From positions 1 to 14,073 of the forward strand of contig JAWOBA010000010.1 of assembly GCA_046498285.1 (NCBI GenBank): 14,073 nucleotides of DNA, read 5' to 3'. Positions 5,111 through 12,197 of this stretch are shown here, piece by piece. Position 1 is the first letter of the stretch. Every line of letters begins with the position of its first letter. The notes under the pieces were generated by a model. That model was not told the origin of the DNA and did no database searches. It saw only the letters and a list, made by a program, of their open reading frames with translations. A program made the translations under genes and the position numbers. Source of the stretch: B33-G16 sp046498285 (GTDB lineage: Bacteria > Desulfobacterota > DSM-4660 > Desulfatiglandales > B25-G16).

Positions 5111-7777
5111 TTACCTATCAATTAAATTTCCAAACCTATCCTTTACAAATTTAACTTCATCCTCCTTCGTGCTTACATCACCATCCAACTTGGCCGTCAA
5201 AATACTTTCAAAAATATCCTTGAATAGCCGCCCAGGAGTATAACCCATATCGATAAGATCTTTGCCCTTTATAGAGATCTTTGTTCCTTTAAGCTTTGTG
5301 AAAAAGGTTGATATGAATCTTTTTATTTTTTCGTTTTTCGTTTTTGCCATACCATAAAGTAAAACCTCAGTAGAAAGAGGTGACAGAATTCGATACAGTG
5401 AATAATTAGATGTAGCCTTTAGGCGAGAAAGTTCCTTTAAAACCTTTCGTGCCTCTTGGCGCTCAGAGAGCATGGTTAAAATTTCTTTATTATGAACCTG
5501 CATTCTCATGGCCAACTCATTCAAAGTATCATCACTTAAAGAAGAGGTTAAACCAAAAAAGTACACCTTCCATGGCTTATAGATAACGTTTAGGTAAAGA
5601 AGATTAAACCATACCAAAATTCCTTGCGTTTCTTCGAGGACATTTTTTACCTCCTCAGTGAGCCTTAGGTCGGGTGCGACCAGCTTTAAAAGATTATAGT
5701 TATCTAGCCGCTCTATTGCCCCTATGGGATTTTCCTCCTGCAATATTAATTTTAACTCTATAAAGAATCTTTGGTTAGAAAGATTCCCAAAGCAATTTAT
5801 AGTGACAGCATTTTGAATCAGACTTTCAGTAAGTTTTCCTATTTTAAATCCAAACCGCTGTTCAAATCTAATCGCCCTAAAAATCCTTGTGGGGTCTTCA
5901 ATAAAACTCAGATTGTGAAGTACCCTTAAAACACGCTCTTTAATATCCCTCATGGCTCCAAAATGATCTATTAGGGTACCATAGTGTCCTTTATTAAGCC
6001 AAACGGCCAGGGTATTGATAGTAAAATCTCTCCTGAAAAGATCTCTTTTTAAAGAGCTTAACTTAACAATAGGAAGAGCGGCAGGTGATTTATAATGCTC
6101 TATCCTGGCAGTAGCAACATCAATCTTGAAATTATCTGGCATGACGAGTACTGCAGTCCCGAATTTGGGATAACTCCTCACTTTGGCGCCATAATGATGG
6201 GCAAAGGTTTGAGCGAACTGTATGCCATCTCCCTCAATAACGATATCCACATCAAGATTTTTTCTCTTTAAGACAACATCTCTCACAAGACCCCCTACAA
6301 GATAGGCATTAAAATCAAGCTTATCAGCTATTTCGCCAAGATTCTGTAGTAAGTCTATTATATTATTGGGTAATCTTTCTCTTAGTAAGTTCCCTATATT
6401 TTTTTCCCGAACAAACCTTGGAATTTCCTCTGAATCGTAAAGAAATTGAGGGATAGTGGGTTTTTCTATTAAGGTAGTTAATAAATCTGTTCTTGTTATA
6501 ACTCCCAGCAGCTTGCTATCCTGTAATACTGGAAGGATTCTGACTTTGTTATTGATAATCAAATCTTGTATTTTATTCAAAGTTGTTTCGGGTTTTACAT
6601 GAGCAAATTCTACATTCATATATTCTTTTACGGCCCTTTTTTCCAGGCCCAAAAATATTGCTCTATCTACCATAGGTCTGGATATATATCCTTTAAGCGT
6701 TTGATTTTCATCAATCACCATTACGACATTAATATTGTAACTGGTTAATATATCGCCTGCTTCTCTGATGGTAGCATCGGGGGGTATATGGATTACGGGG
6801 GAGGTCATTATGTCTTTAGCTAATCGTTCAAAGTTTATCCGACTTACGAGGGTAGCTTTTAGATCTTCCTCGATCTGGATTAGCGGTTTACCTGTTATAG
6901 TGGCTGATGCGGCCTGAGGATGCCCGCCACCACCGAATTCAAAGGCAATTTCAGCGGCATTTACCTCCGGAACCCTGCTCCTGGCTACGAGATAGGTCCT
7001 GTTTTCCATCTGTGCCAGGGCAAATATTACATTAAGGTTTTCCATCTCCATAAACTTTTGAACAAGAACAGCAAAATCACCGATATACTTATCACTTTTT
7101 GTCTTGGCGATAACTACTTCTGTACCATTTATTGTATCCTTTGTAGCAGATCCCATTAAGTCATTCAAAAGCCATACCTGTTCGGCGGTTAACTCTCTCG
7201 TTAACATATCAGAGATTGTGTTAAGAGATGCCCCTTGCTCTAATAACCAGGCAGCAGACTTATGATCTTCTGCCTTGGTAGAAGAGTAGGTAAAAGATCC
7301 GGTATCTTCATAGATGCCAAGTGACAGGAGGGTTGCCTCATCAGGGGTAATTTTGATCCCCTTTTCTCTAATTATTTCTGTCAAAAGGGATGTGCCCGCC
7401 CCAAGTTCTTTGAAACACTCAAAATCACCCTTAATGTCATCATCAGAAGGGGGATGATGATCATAGATATGTATCTCCAGATCATTCCTGTCTAATAATT
7501 TTTTAAATTTGCCGATCCTCTTTTTCTGACGTGTGTCAACGAGAATAAGTTTTCTGATTTTAGAAAAATCAACATCTTTTATGCGTAAAAAATCAAAAAG
7601 ATACGAGCTTGTATGCAAAAAAAAGTTTCGTAAATTCTTTTCCTGAGCACCAGGAAATACCATTTTTGCCTCAGGGTAAAGCTTTTTCGCGGCCAGCATA
7701 GAAGCTAATGCATCAAAGTCAGCATTTATATGGGTGGTTATTACTTCCATTATCTTATCTGATGCCTCTGGCGCCAT
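5111..7777 (-). CDS. DHH phosphoesterase-CBS-CBS-tRNA nucleotidyltransferase/poly(A) polymerase fusion
   Basis: This 888-residue multidomain protein has four recognisable parts. The DHH phosphoesterase domain shows THINADFDALAS (15-26), DTR (81-83) and YDHHPP (105-110), which supply the metal-binding Asp/His set of nanoRNase/RecJ-like enzymes. The DHHA1 part has FGGGGHPQAAS near 281-291. Two CBS domains lie at about 322-375 and 383-435. The C-terminal class II nucleotidyltransferase/poly(A)-polymerase head has YLVGGLVRDVVLKRKNLDVD (492-511) with the metal-binding DVD, and RRDFTINTLA at about 582. Such fusions are common in Deltaproteobacteria and are presumed to act in tRNA 3'-CCA addition or RNA tailing, with CBS domains sensing nucleotides. 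The start is uncertain: ATG at 7775-7777 overlaps the nuclease gene by 28 bp. ATG at 7748-7750, directly before EVITTHINAD, overlaps its stop codon by one base (TAATG) and is equally plausible. Confidence 0.92.
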   Translation of the reverse strand: MAPEASDKIMEVITTHINADFDALASMLAAKKLYPEAKMVFPGAQEKNLRNFFLHTSSYLFDFLRIKDVDFSKIRKLILVDTRQKKRIGKFKKLLDRNDLEIHIYDHHPPSDDDIKGDFECFKELGAGTSLLTEIIREKGIKITPDEATLLSLGIYEDTGSFTYSSTKAEDHKSAAWLLEQGASLNTISDMLTRELTAEQVWLLNDLMGSATKDTINGTEVVIAKTKSDKYIGDFAVLVQKFMEMENLNVIFALAQMENRTYLVARSRVPEVNAAEIAFEFGGGGHPQAASATITGKPLIQIEEDLKATLVSRINFERLAKDIMTSPVIHIPPDATIREAGDILTSYNINVVMVIDENQTLKGYISRPMVDRAIFLGLEKRAVKEYMNVEFAHVKPETTLNKIQDLIINNKVRILPVLQDSKLLGVITRTDLLTTLIEKPTIPQFLYDSEEIPRFVREKNIGNLLRERLPNNIIDLLQNLGEIADKLDFNAYLVGGLVRDVVLKRKNLDVDIVIEGDGIQFAQTFAHHYGAKVRSYPKFGTAVLVMPDNFKIDVATARIEHYKSPAALPIVKLSSLKRDLFRRDFTINTLAVWLNKGHYGTLIDHFGAMRDIKERVLRVLHNLSFIEDPTRIFRAIRFEQRFGFKIGKLTESLIQNAVTINCFGNLSNQRFFIELKLILQEENPIGAIERLDNYNLLKLVAPDLRLTEEVKNVLEETQGILVWFNLLYLNVIYKPWKVYFFGLTSSLSDDTLNELAMRMQVHNKEILTMLSERQEARKVLKELSRLKATSNYSLYRILSPLSTEVLLYGMAKTKNEKIKRFISTFFTKLKGTKISIKGKDLIDMGYTPGRLFKDIFESILTAKLDGDVSTKEDEVKFVKDRFGNLIDR

Positions 7778-8328
7778 TTGTATGGCTGCTCAAATGGTGG
7801 ACGTGGAGATTCGTGAGCAGCCTCTAATATCTTTTCTGCAATCTCTGAAAATCCATTATCTCCATAATATGATACAGTTTCATACGCTAACCCAGCTTTA
7901 ATCAGATGGACAGATAGAAGCTCCCCATTTACAAACACATGTGCCAAAAGGCGACCATACTTATCATTTTGAAATGGAACATATTCAACAATCTTGGCCT
8001 TTCTCAAGATATCTTTTGTCATTGCCGCTGCCTCTCGACCATAAGGCTGATCCTCGAATATGCCGTGTTTTTTATGGATAATTTCAGGTGTATCTATGCC
8101 TAAAACTCTTATGGTAAGATCTTTGTAATAAAAACTATCACCATCATCAGGACGAATGGCTGATTTATCCATCCTGATTACGTTAACAATATCTTTCTTT
8201 CCGTTTTCCTCCCCTTCGGAGCCACAGTTTATTAAAGGAAGTAAAAGGAAAAATAAGGCAAAAAATATGACATATTTTCGGCAACAGATCAATTTACCTA
8301 TTTCCATAGTTCTTAGTATCTTATGCAT
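7750..8328 (-). CDS. Thermonuclease (SNase-like) with lipoprotein-type N-terminus
   Basis: This protein of about 192 residues has a staphylococcal-nuclease (OB-fold) domain that would cleave DNA or RNA in a Ca2+-dependent way, probably outside the cytoplasmic membrane. The N-terminus is basic and then strongly hydrophobic (VIFFALFFLLLPLINCG), resembling a lipoprotein signal with Cys at about residue 35; Asn at the -1 position is atypical for a lipobox. Nuclease motifs are DDGDSFYYKD, the catalytic-type IRVLGIDTPE with Arg and Glu, and NDKYGRLLAHVFVNGE with the second Arg. I chose ATG 8326-8328; ATG 8305-8307 and TTG 8341-8343 are alternatives, and none has a strong ribosome binding site. The 3' end overlaps the DHH-CBS gene. 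The lipid anchor is inferred. Confidence 0.88.
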   Translation of the reverse strand: MHKILRTMEIGKLICCRKYVIFFALFFLLLPLINCGSEGEENGKKDIVNVIRMDKSAIRPDDGDSFYYKDLTIRVLGIDTPEIIHKKHGIFEDQPYGREAAAMTKDILRKAKIVEYVPFQNDKYGRLLAHVFVNGELLSVHLIKAGLAYETVSYYGDNGFSEIAEKILEAAHESPRPPFEQPYKWRQRHQIR

Positions 8329-8372
8329 TGTAATGAAAATCAAATAAAAAGAACTGACTAAACCGTGCTAAT

Positions 8373-8400
8373 ATTATATATAGATATATTTCGATCAAAA
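8373..8400 (-). promoter_or_regulatory. Candidate promoter for the nuclease-DHH/CBS transcription unit
   Basis: On the minus strand a perfect -10 TATAAT (8373-8378) follows a -35-like TTTTGA (8395-8400) after 16 nt. An overlapping reading is TTGATC, 16 nt, TAATAT. It lies 45 nt before the ATG at 8328, a normal leader length. The region is very AT-rich, which lowers certainty. Confidence 0.42.
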
Positions 8401-8416
8401 ACTGATTGTTATATGC

Positions 8417-8440
8417 AAGCCAAAACATCTGTTATGGCTT
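8417..8440. other. Hairpin in the nuclease-queF divergent intergenic region
   Basis: AAGCCAAAAC (8417-8426) and GTTATGGCTT (8431-8440) form a 10-bp stem with one mismatch around an ATCT tetraloop, followed on the plus strand by TT only. A second small hairpin, CCTAA-GCT-TTAGG, lies near 8500-8513. Because queF genes are often controlled by preQ1 riboswitches I compared the leader with preQ1-I, but the expected pseudoknot tail is not visible. The role is unknown. Confidence 0.35.
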
Positions 8441-8592
8441 TTAACCCTGGTGTAATAATCCGCCTCCCCCAATATAATCGAGGAGAGAGGGTTTCTCGTA
8501 GCCTAAGCTTTAGGTGCTTTTGATATTGACATTTTTAAATCTTTTTTTAAAAGTAATCATGAACCCCGCCTTTAATTATTATTTTACAGGAT

Positions 8593-8597
8593 GGAGG
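8593..8597 (+). promoter_or_regulatory. Ribosome binding site deciding the queF start
   Basis: GGAGG at 8593-8597, continued by AAGAG, lies 11 nt (6 nt from the end of AAGAG) before the ATG at 8609. The earlier in-frame ATG at 8591 overlaps this site and has only CAGG before it. This favours 8609 as the start codon. Confidence 0.55.
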
Positions 8598-8608
8598 AAG
8601 AGCATATC

Positions 8609-8998
8609 ATGACAGACTATTCAACCTCATCACGTGCAAAAGTTGAAACCCCTGAAGGAGTTACATTAATTACGTTTCCTGCACGAAAGCATTCACCATT
8701 GATTGAATGGGAATATCCGGAATTTCAATCCCTTTGCCCTGTCTCTGAAAGACATGATCAAGGTGTTATCACCATTCAATATAAACCAAAAGAGAAAATC
8801 CTCGAAAGCAAATCGGTCAGAGATTATCTTATGATGTGGAGAAACAAAAGAAACTGGCAAGAATACATTACTGAGGAAATTGCTGATTTCTTGTATAACA
8901 CCTGTGAGCCTGATTGGTTGACTGTGATCATCAATTGGTCTGCAAGGGGGGGGATAATGGCAAAAACTACATCAAAAAGGGGTGCCCAGCCTTCTTGA
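8609..8998 (+). CDS. queF: PreQ1 synthase, NADPH-dependent 7-cyano-7-deazaguanine reductase (QueF)
   Basis: QueF reduces the nitrile of preQ0 to the amine of preQ1 with NADPH, a step in queuosine biosynthesis for tRNA wobble modification. This 129-residue protein is of the short, unimodular type. The active-site segment YPEFQSLCPVSERHD carries the thioimide-forming Cys43 and Asp50. The QueF motif appears as ESKSVRDYL (66-74), where the family usually has E-S-K-S-x-K-x-Y, so Lys is replaced by Arg. The usual FHE motif reads WQE at 83-85: the Glu is retained but the His is replaced by Gln. The C-terminal WSARGGI corresponds to the family's RGG end. It is divergent from the nuclease gene and upstream of the DnaJ-like gene on the same strand. 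The N-terminus begins at ATG 8609, or 8591 if the longer form is used. An archaeosine-type QueF-like amidinotransferase is unlikely because the NADPH motif is mostly kept. Confidence 0.9.
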   Translation: MTDYSTSSRAKVETPEGVTLITFPARKHSPLIEWEYPEFQSLCPVSERHDQGVITIQYKPKEKILESKSVRDYLMMWRNKRNWQEYITEEIADFLYNTCEPDWLTVIINWSARGGIMAKTTSKRGAQPS

Positions 8999-9023
8999 CT
9001 TTATAAGAATTCCTGCTTATCTT
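8995..9023 (+). promoter_or_regulatory. Weak candidate promoter upstream of the DnaJ-like gene
   Basis: TTGACT (8995-9000), overlapping the queF stop codon, is separated by exactly 17 nt from TATCTT (9018-9023). It would give a leader of nearly 190 nt before the ATG at 9219. The -35 fits well and the -10 poorly. I see no heat-shock type inverted repeat (CIRCE) in the leader. Confidence 0.3.
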
Positions 9024-9218
9024 TTAGATATTAAATGGTACCTTATGAGTTTCAAACTTCCATGATTCACGCCTGCCTGTTTGGATTATATCGTGAAAAG
9101 CGGGTAAGAAGAATATCAAGACACCAATTTCGATTCCCTGGGGAAACTTAGAACCATGGACCGGATAGTGAATAGATTTGTTTATTTTTAGGTGAGGAGG
9201 GTATAGCGAGACGACAAG

Positions 9219-10181
9219 ATGGCTAATAAAGATTACTATAAAATACTCGAAGTAGAGAAATCCGCCAGCACTGAAGAGATTAAAAAGGCTTACAGGAAAA
9301 TGGCTATGAAATATCATCCAGACAGGAATGATAGCAACAAAATATCCGAAGAGAAATTTAAAGAGATAAGCGAGGCCTATGCTGTATTGAGCGATCCAGA
9401 AAAAAAGAAACAGTATGATATGTTTGGTGCTGAAGGATTCCAGCAAAGATACAGCCAGGATGATATATTCAGTAACTTTGATTTCGGTACTATATTTAAG
9501 GAATTTGGTTTTGGAAATGGTAGCGGCTGGAAAAGGGGTGGGGGCTCAGGTATATTCAATCACATTTTCTCCGGAGTAAACCGAAGGCCTGGTTACAAGA
9601 CACAGGATGATTCCTATAGATCTATTTTTTCTAACTTTGGAGAGCGTACTGGCGGTTTTAAAGGCCAGGATGTAATCTATGAACTCCCCTTACACCTACA
9701 AGATATTGTCACGTCTGAACAAAGGACCATTTCTTACACATTGGGCGGAATGAGCCAACAAATAAGGGTTAAGATACCCGCCGGGATAGCCGACGGTAAA
9801 AAGTTGCGGCTTGCAGCCAAGGGTCAATCTGGTCCGAATGGGGGTCCCCCAGGTGATCTTTACATCAAGGTAAAGATCTTAGATCACCCTGTTTTTCAGA
9901 GAGAAGGCGATGATCTCTATACGAATAGAGATATAAAATTCTCAGAGGCTGCATTGGGGACGACGATCGAGGTGCCGACCATTGAAGGGAAAAGACTTGG
10001 CCTTAAGATACCACAGGGGACCCAAAGCGGCTCAAAGATGAGATTAAAGGGGCAGGGAATGCCAAGGATGAATGGAGGGGGAAGAGGAGATGAATATGTA
10101 AAGATTAATGTCGCGGTACCAAAAAAATTAAACAAAAAACAGAAAGCACTCTTAGAAGACCTTAACGCTTTAGGCCTGTAG
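9219..10181 (+). CDS. cbpA: DnaJ-family co-chaperone without zinc finger (CbpA/class II type)
   Basis: This 320-residue J-domain protein stimulates the ATPase of DnaK-type Hsp70 and delivers unfolded clients to it. The J domain occupies about residues 1-70, with the diagnostic HPD at 33-35 and the helix AYAVLSDPEKKKQYDMFG. A Gly/Phe-rich linker follows (about 75-125). There are no CxxCxGxG zinc-finger repeats, which distinguishes it from DnaJ proper. The two beta-sandwich substrate-binding domains run from about 148 to the end, with IRVKIPAGIADGKKLRLAAKG and LKIPQGTQSGSKMRLKGQGMP as recognisable repeats. It is convergent with flxA, leaving only a 34-bp gap in which I see no terminator hairpin. 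The GAGGAGG-like purine tract is about 18 nt before the ATG, farther than ideal. Confidence 0.92.
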   Translation: MANKDYYKILEVEKSASTEEIKKAYRKMAMKYHPDRNDSNKISEEKFKEISEAYAVLSDPEKKKQYDMFGAEGFQQRYSQDDIFSNFDFGTIFKEFGFGNGSGWKRGGGSGIFNHIFSGVNRRPGYKTQDDSYRSIFSNFGERTGGFKGQDVIYELPLHLQDIVTSEQRTISYTLGGMSQQIRVKIPAGIADGKKLRLAAKGQSGPNGGPPGDLYIKVKILDHPVFQREGDDLYTNRDIKFSEAALGTTIEVPTIEGKRLGLKIPQGTQSGSKMRLKGQGMPRMNGGGRGDEYVKINVAVPKKLNKKQKALLEDLNALGL

Positions 10182-10215
10182 CGGAAAGGACATGTTAAAG
10201 GTAAAATTCCAAGTA

Positions 10216-11061
10216 TCAATACTCATTTGGCAATTCATTGAGCTGAGCTAATGAAAACACCGGGCCATCCTTGCAAACATATTTATCACCAATATTGCAC
10301 CTACCGCAGATCCCTATGCCACATTTCATTCTCATCTCTAAAGACATGATTATCTGTTCAGGGGTAAATCCTACCTTCTCGAGTACCGGCTGAGTAAATT
10401 TGATCATTATAGGGGGTCCACAGACCAAGGCATATGAATCCTCACTCGTAGTGATCTTTTGTTCCGTAATAGTGGGTACAAAACCTACATTATACTTCCA
10501 TTCCGGGTCATCAGTACTATCAACAGTGATATGGACGTTTATATCATCCCTCTTTTCCCATTCAGTAAGTTCTTTTTTATAGAGAAGCAGCCCTGGAGAT
10601 CGCGCTCCATACACAATCGTAATATCCTTAAACCTATTTCTATTTTCTGGGTGTAGCATGTAGACAATACTAGATCTCAGGGTAGTGAATGCGAACCCCC
10701 CACCAATCACTACCACGTTTTTCCCCTCCATGACCTCCCAAGGAAACCAATTGCCTAACGGGCCCCGAATACCCATAGTATCCTTTTCTTTCATATTATG
10801 AATGAATTTGGTTACCACCCCGGTCCTATTAATGGTAAACAGCAGAAAGCCCTTCTCTGTTGGGGATGAAGCTATGCCAATTGGTATTTCACCTTGCCCT
10901 GCTACAGAGAGCTCACAGAATTGTCCCGGGGTATATGAAAATTGCTCCTCATCTTCCTTGTTAAGGAAAACGAACTTAAAGGTTCGCAAATTTTTATCCT
11001 CGGTTTCTATAATAACCTCTTCAATCCTTACAGGACGAGGGAGATATGGATTATCTAACAA
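10216..11061 (-). CDS. flxA: FAD/NAD(P)-binding oxidoreductase subunit FlxA (AsrB/HydG-like)
   Basis: This 281-residue protein of the ferredoxin-NADP reductase-like family (related to anaerobic sulfite reductase subunit B and the DHODB electron-transfer subunit) is the likely NAD(P)H-oxidising entry point of the complex. The FAD-binding region contains TPGQFCELS (44-52) and PIGIASSP (60-67). The nucleotide-binding region begins VVVIGGGFAFTTLRS (116-130), and CGPPIMIKF lies at 214-222. A C-terminal [2Fe-2S]-type cysteine set is C247, C252, C255 and C263 (KCGIGICGRCNIGDKYVC). The start is a TTG (11059-11061) preceded at 5 nt by an excellent AAGGAGG, which decides it; no in-frame ATG is close. 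It is the last gene of the hdrA-mvhD-flxCBA unit and is separated from flxB by a long hairpin. The flx name follows the FlxABCD-HdrABC systems of sulfate reducers. Confidence 0.88.
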   Translation of the reverse strand: MLDNPYLPRPVRIEEVIIETEDKNLRTFKFVFLNKEDEEQFSYTPGQFCELSVAGQGEIPIGIASSPTEKGFLLFTINRTGVVTKFIHNMKEKDTMGIRGPLGNWFPWEVMEGKNVVVIGGGFAFTTLRSSIVYMLHPENRNRFKDITIVYGARSPGLLLYKKELTEWEKRDDINVHITVDSTDDPEWKYNVGFVPTITEQKITTSEDSYALVCGPPIMIKFTQPVLEKVGFTPEQIIMSLEMRMKCGIGICGRCNIGDKYVCKDGPVFSLAQLNELPNEY

Positions 11062-11066
11062 AACAA

Positions 11067-11073
11067 CCTCCTT
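11067..11073 (-). promoter_or_regulatory. Strong ribosome binding site for TTG-started flxA
   Basis: AAGGAGG on the minus strand stands 5 nt before the TTG at 11059-11061. Its near-perfect complementarity to the 16S rRNA tail may compensate for the weak start codon, and it supports this start position. Confidence 0.7.
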
Positions 11074-11081
11074 ATTGTTTA

Positions 11082-11143
11082 GAGTATTCAGTAAACAGCA
11101 GAAAGCATGTACTATCTTTATGCTTTCTGCTTACTGGATACTC
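11082..11143. repeat. Long imperfect inverted repeat between flxB and flxA
   Basis: The left arm 11082-11108 and right arm 11120-11143 pair through 12 perfect base pairs next to the loop (AGCAGAAAGCAT with ATGCTTTCTGCT). After a 3-nt bulge come 12 more positions with a single mismatch (GAGTATTCAGTA against GAGTATCCAGTA). The loop is 11 nt. It starts 8 nt after the flxB stop codon and ends 9 nt before the flxA ribosome binding site. No U-tract follows in the minus-strand transcript, so it is not a typical terminator. An mRNA processing/stabiliser stem or a small palindromic repeat element fits better. Confidence 0.75.
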
Positions 11144-11151
11144 CTTACTAT

Positions 11152-12189
11152 CTATAACTCATTCATACGTTTGAAGACCTCTCGTATGTCTATATTTACA
11201 GGACAATATTTCACACATCTTCCACAACCAACACAGGCGACCCCATTGTTATATTTATCTACATAGTATTTTAATTTATGCATAAATCGCTGCCTAACCC
11301 TTTGCACCTTTTCAGATCGTGGATTATGTCCTGATGCATGGAGGGTAAATAGTGGGAACATGCAGCTATCCCAGTTTCTGATTCTGTCACCTTGCGTTTT
11401 CGTAACTTCATCCTGGATATCAAAACACCAGCAGGTAGGGCATACAAAGGTACACGTGCCACAATTTATGCAGGCAAATGCAACATCATCCCAGAATGGG
11501 GCGTTAAAAAGATCGTTAACTTCCTTTTCCTTTAGCTTATCCGTAGGCACTCTACTGCTTATCTTATTCTCGGCTTCTTCTTTTAGAATCTGAGCTTTTT
11601 TTGTTATATCGTCGTCCGCATCTGTAGTTGCTCCACCCTTCTCAAGGATTTTTTCACCCTTATCTGTGAGTGCCCTTGCCAGAAAACGATCTCCAAAATC
11701 AAAAAGGAGAACATCCAGGCCCTCTTCATTGAAAGGTCCAGAGCCGACAGATGTGCAAAAACAGGTACTCAACGGTTCATTACACCCAAGACCTATTAGT
11801 GCGATTGATTCCAAGCGCTTCACCCACCATGGATCTTTAAATTCGGGATTGTCAAAGTTCACATTCATTATCCTCAGGGCCTTTGCATCACATGGTCTCA
11901 AGCCAAATATCACTGTTGCGGGGTACTCTTTTGGTGACTCTTTTACAACATGGGCATCACTCTTTTCCTCATCGAGTGTAAATTCAAACATCCTCTCTGA
12001 TTGAGGAAGGAGTAATGATTTTGGAGAAAGGCGTGTGTTTGGGAAATTTAGATCTATATTTTGCTCACCATTTAAGGCCTTAAAGCTATAAAAACCATTT
12101 TCCTTAACAGGTGCAAAGACCTCATAGCTCTCTCGCAATGACTTTACAAAGTTAGATAAATCCTCTTTTTGAATTATTTTATCACTCAT
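11152..12189 (-). CDS. flxB: Iron-sulfur subunit FlxB, AsrA/HydB-like [4Fe-4S] protein
   Basis: This 345-residue cytoplasmic electron-transfer protein resembles anaerobic sulfite reductase subunit A and hydrogenase beta-type ferredoxin subunits. The N-terminal part includes the family segment VIFGLRPCDAKAL (93-105) and GLGCNEPLSTCFCTSVG (133-149). Two [4Fe-4S] ferredoxin motifs are at the C-terminus: CINCGTCTFVCPTC, with C240, C243, C246 and C250 plus a further C253, and CVGCGRCVKYCP, with C319, C322, C325 and C329. In Flx-type complexes it is expected to accept electrons from the flavin subunit FlxA and pass them towards MvhD and HdrA. It starts at ATG 12187-12189, 8 bp after the preceding gene, so the two are cotranscribed. 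The B versus C labels follow gene order and are less certain than the family. Confidence 0.85.
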   Translation of the reverse strand: MSDKIIQKEDLSNFVKSLRESYEVFAPVKENGFYSFKALNGEQNIDLNFPNTRLSPKSLLLPQSERMFEFTLDEEKSDAHVVKESPKEYPATVIFGLRPCDAKALRIMNVNFDNPEFKDPWWVKRLESIALIGLGCNEPLSTCFCTSVGSGPFNEEGLDVLLFDFGDRFLARALTDKGEKILEKGGATTDADDDITKKAQILKEEAENKISSRVPTDKLKEKEVNDLFNAPFWDDVAFACINCGTCTFVCPTCWCFDIQDEVTKTQGDRIRNWDSCMFPLFTLHASGHNPRSEKVQRVRQRFMHKLKYYVDKYNNGVACVGCGRCVKYCPVNIDIREVFKRMNEL

Positions 12190-12197
12190 TCTTTACC

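Noticed and set aside
8460..8535. preQ1-I riboswitch in front of queF
   Set aside because: No stem-loop followed by the characteristic A-rich pseudoknot tail could be drawn; the stems present are ordinary small hairpins.
9024..9446. 140-residue hydrophobic minus-strand open frame
   Set aside because: It is antisense to the J domain of the DnaJ-like gene and is explained as a shadow of that coding sequence.
11082..11143. Intrinsic terminator between flxB and flxA
   Set aside because: The stem is strong but no U-run follows in the minus-strand transcript, and the next operon gene starts just beyond it.
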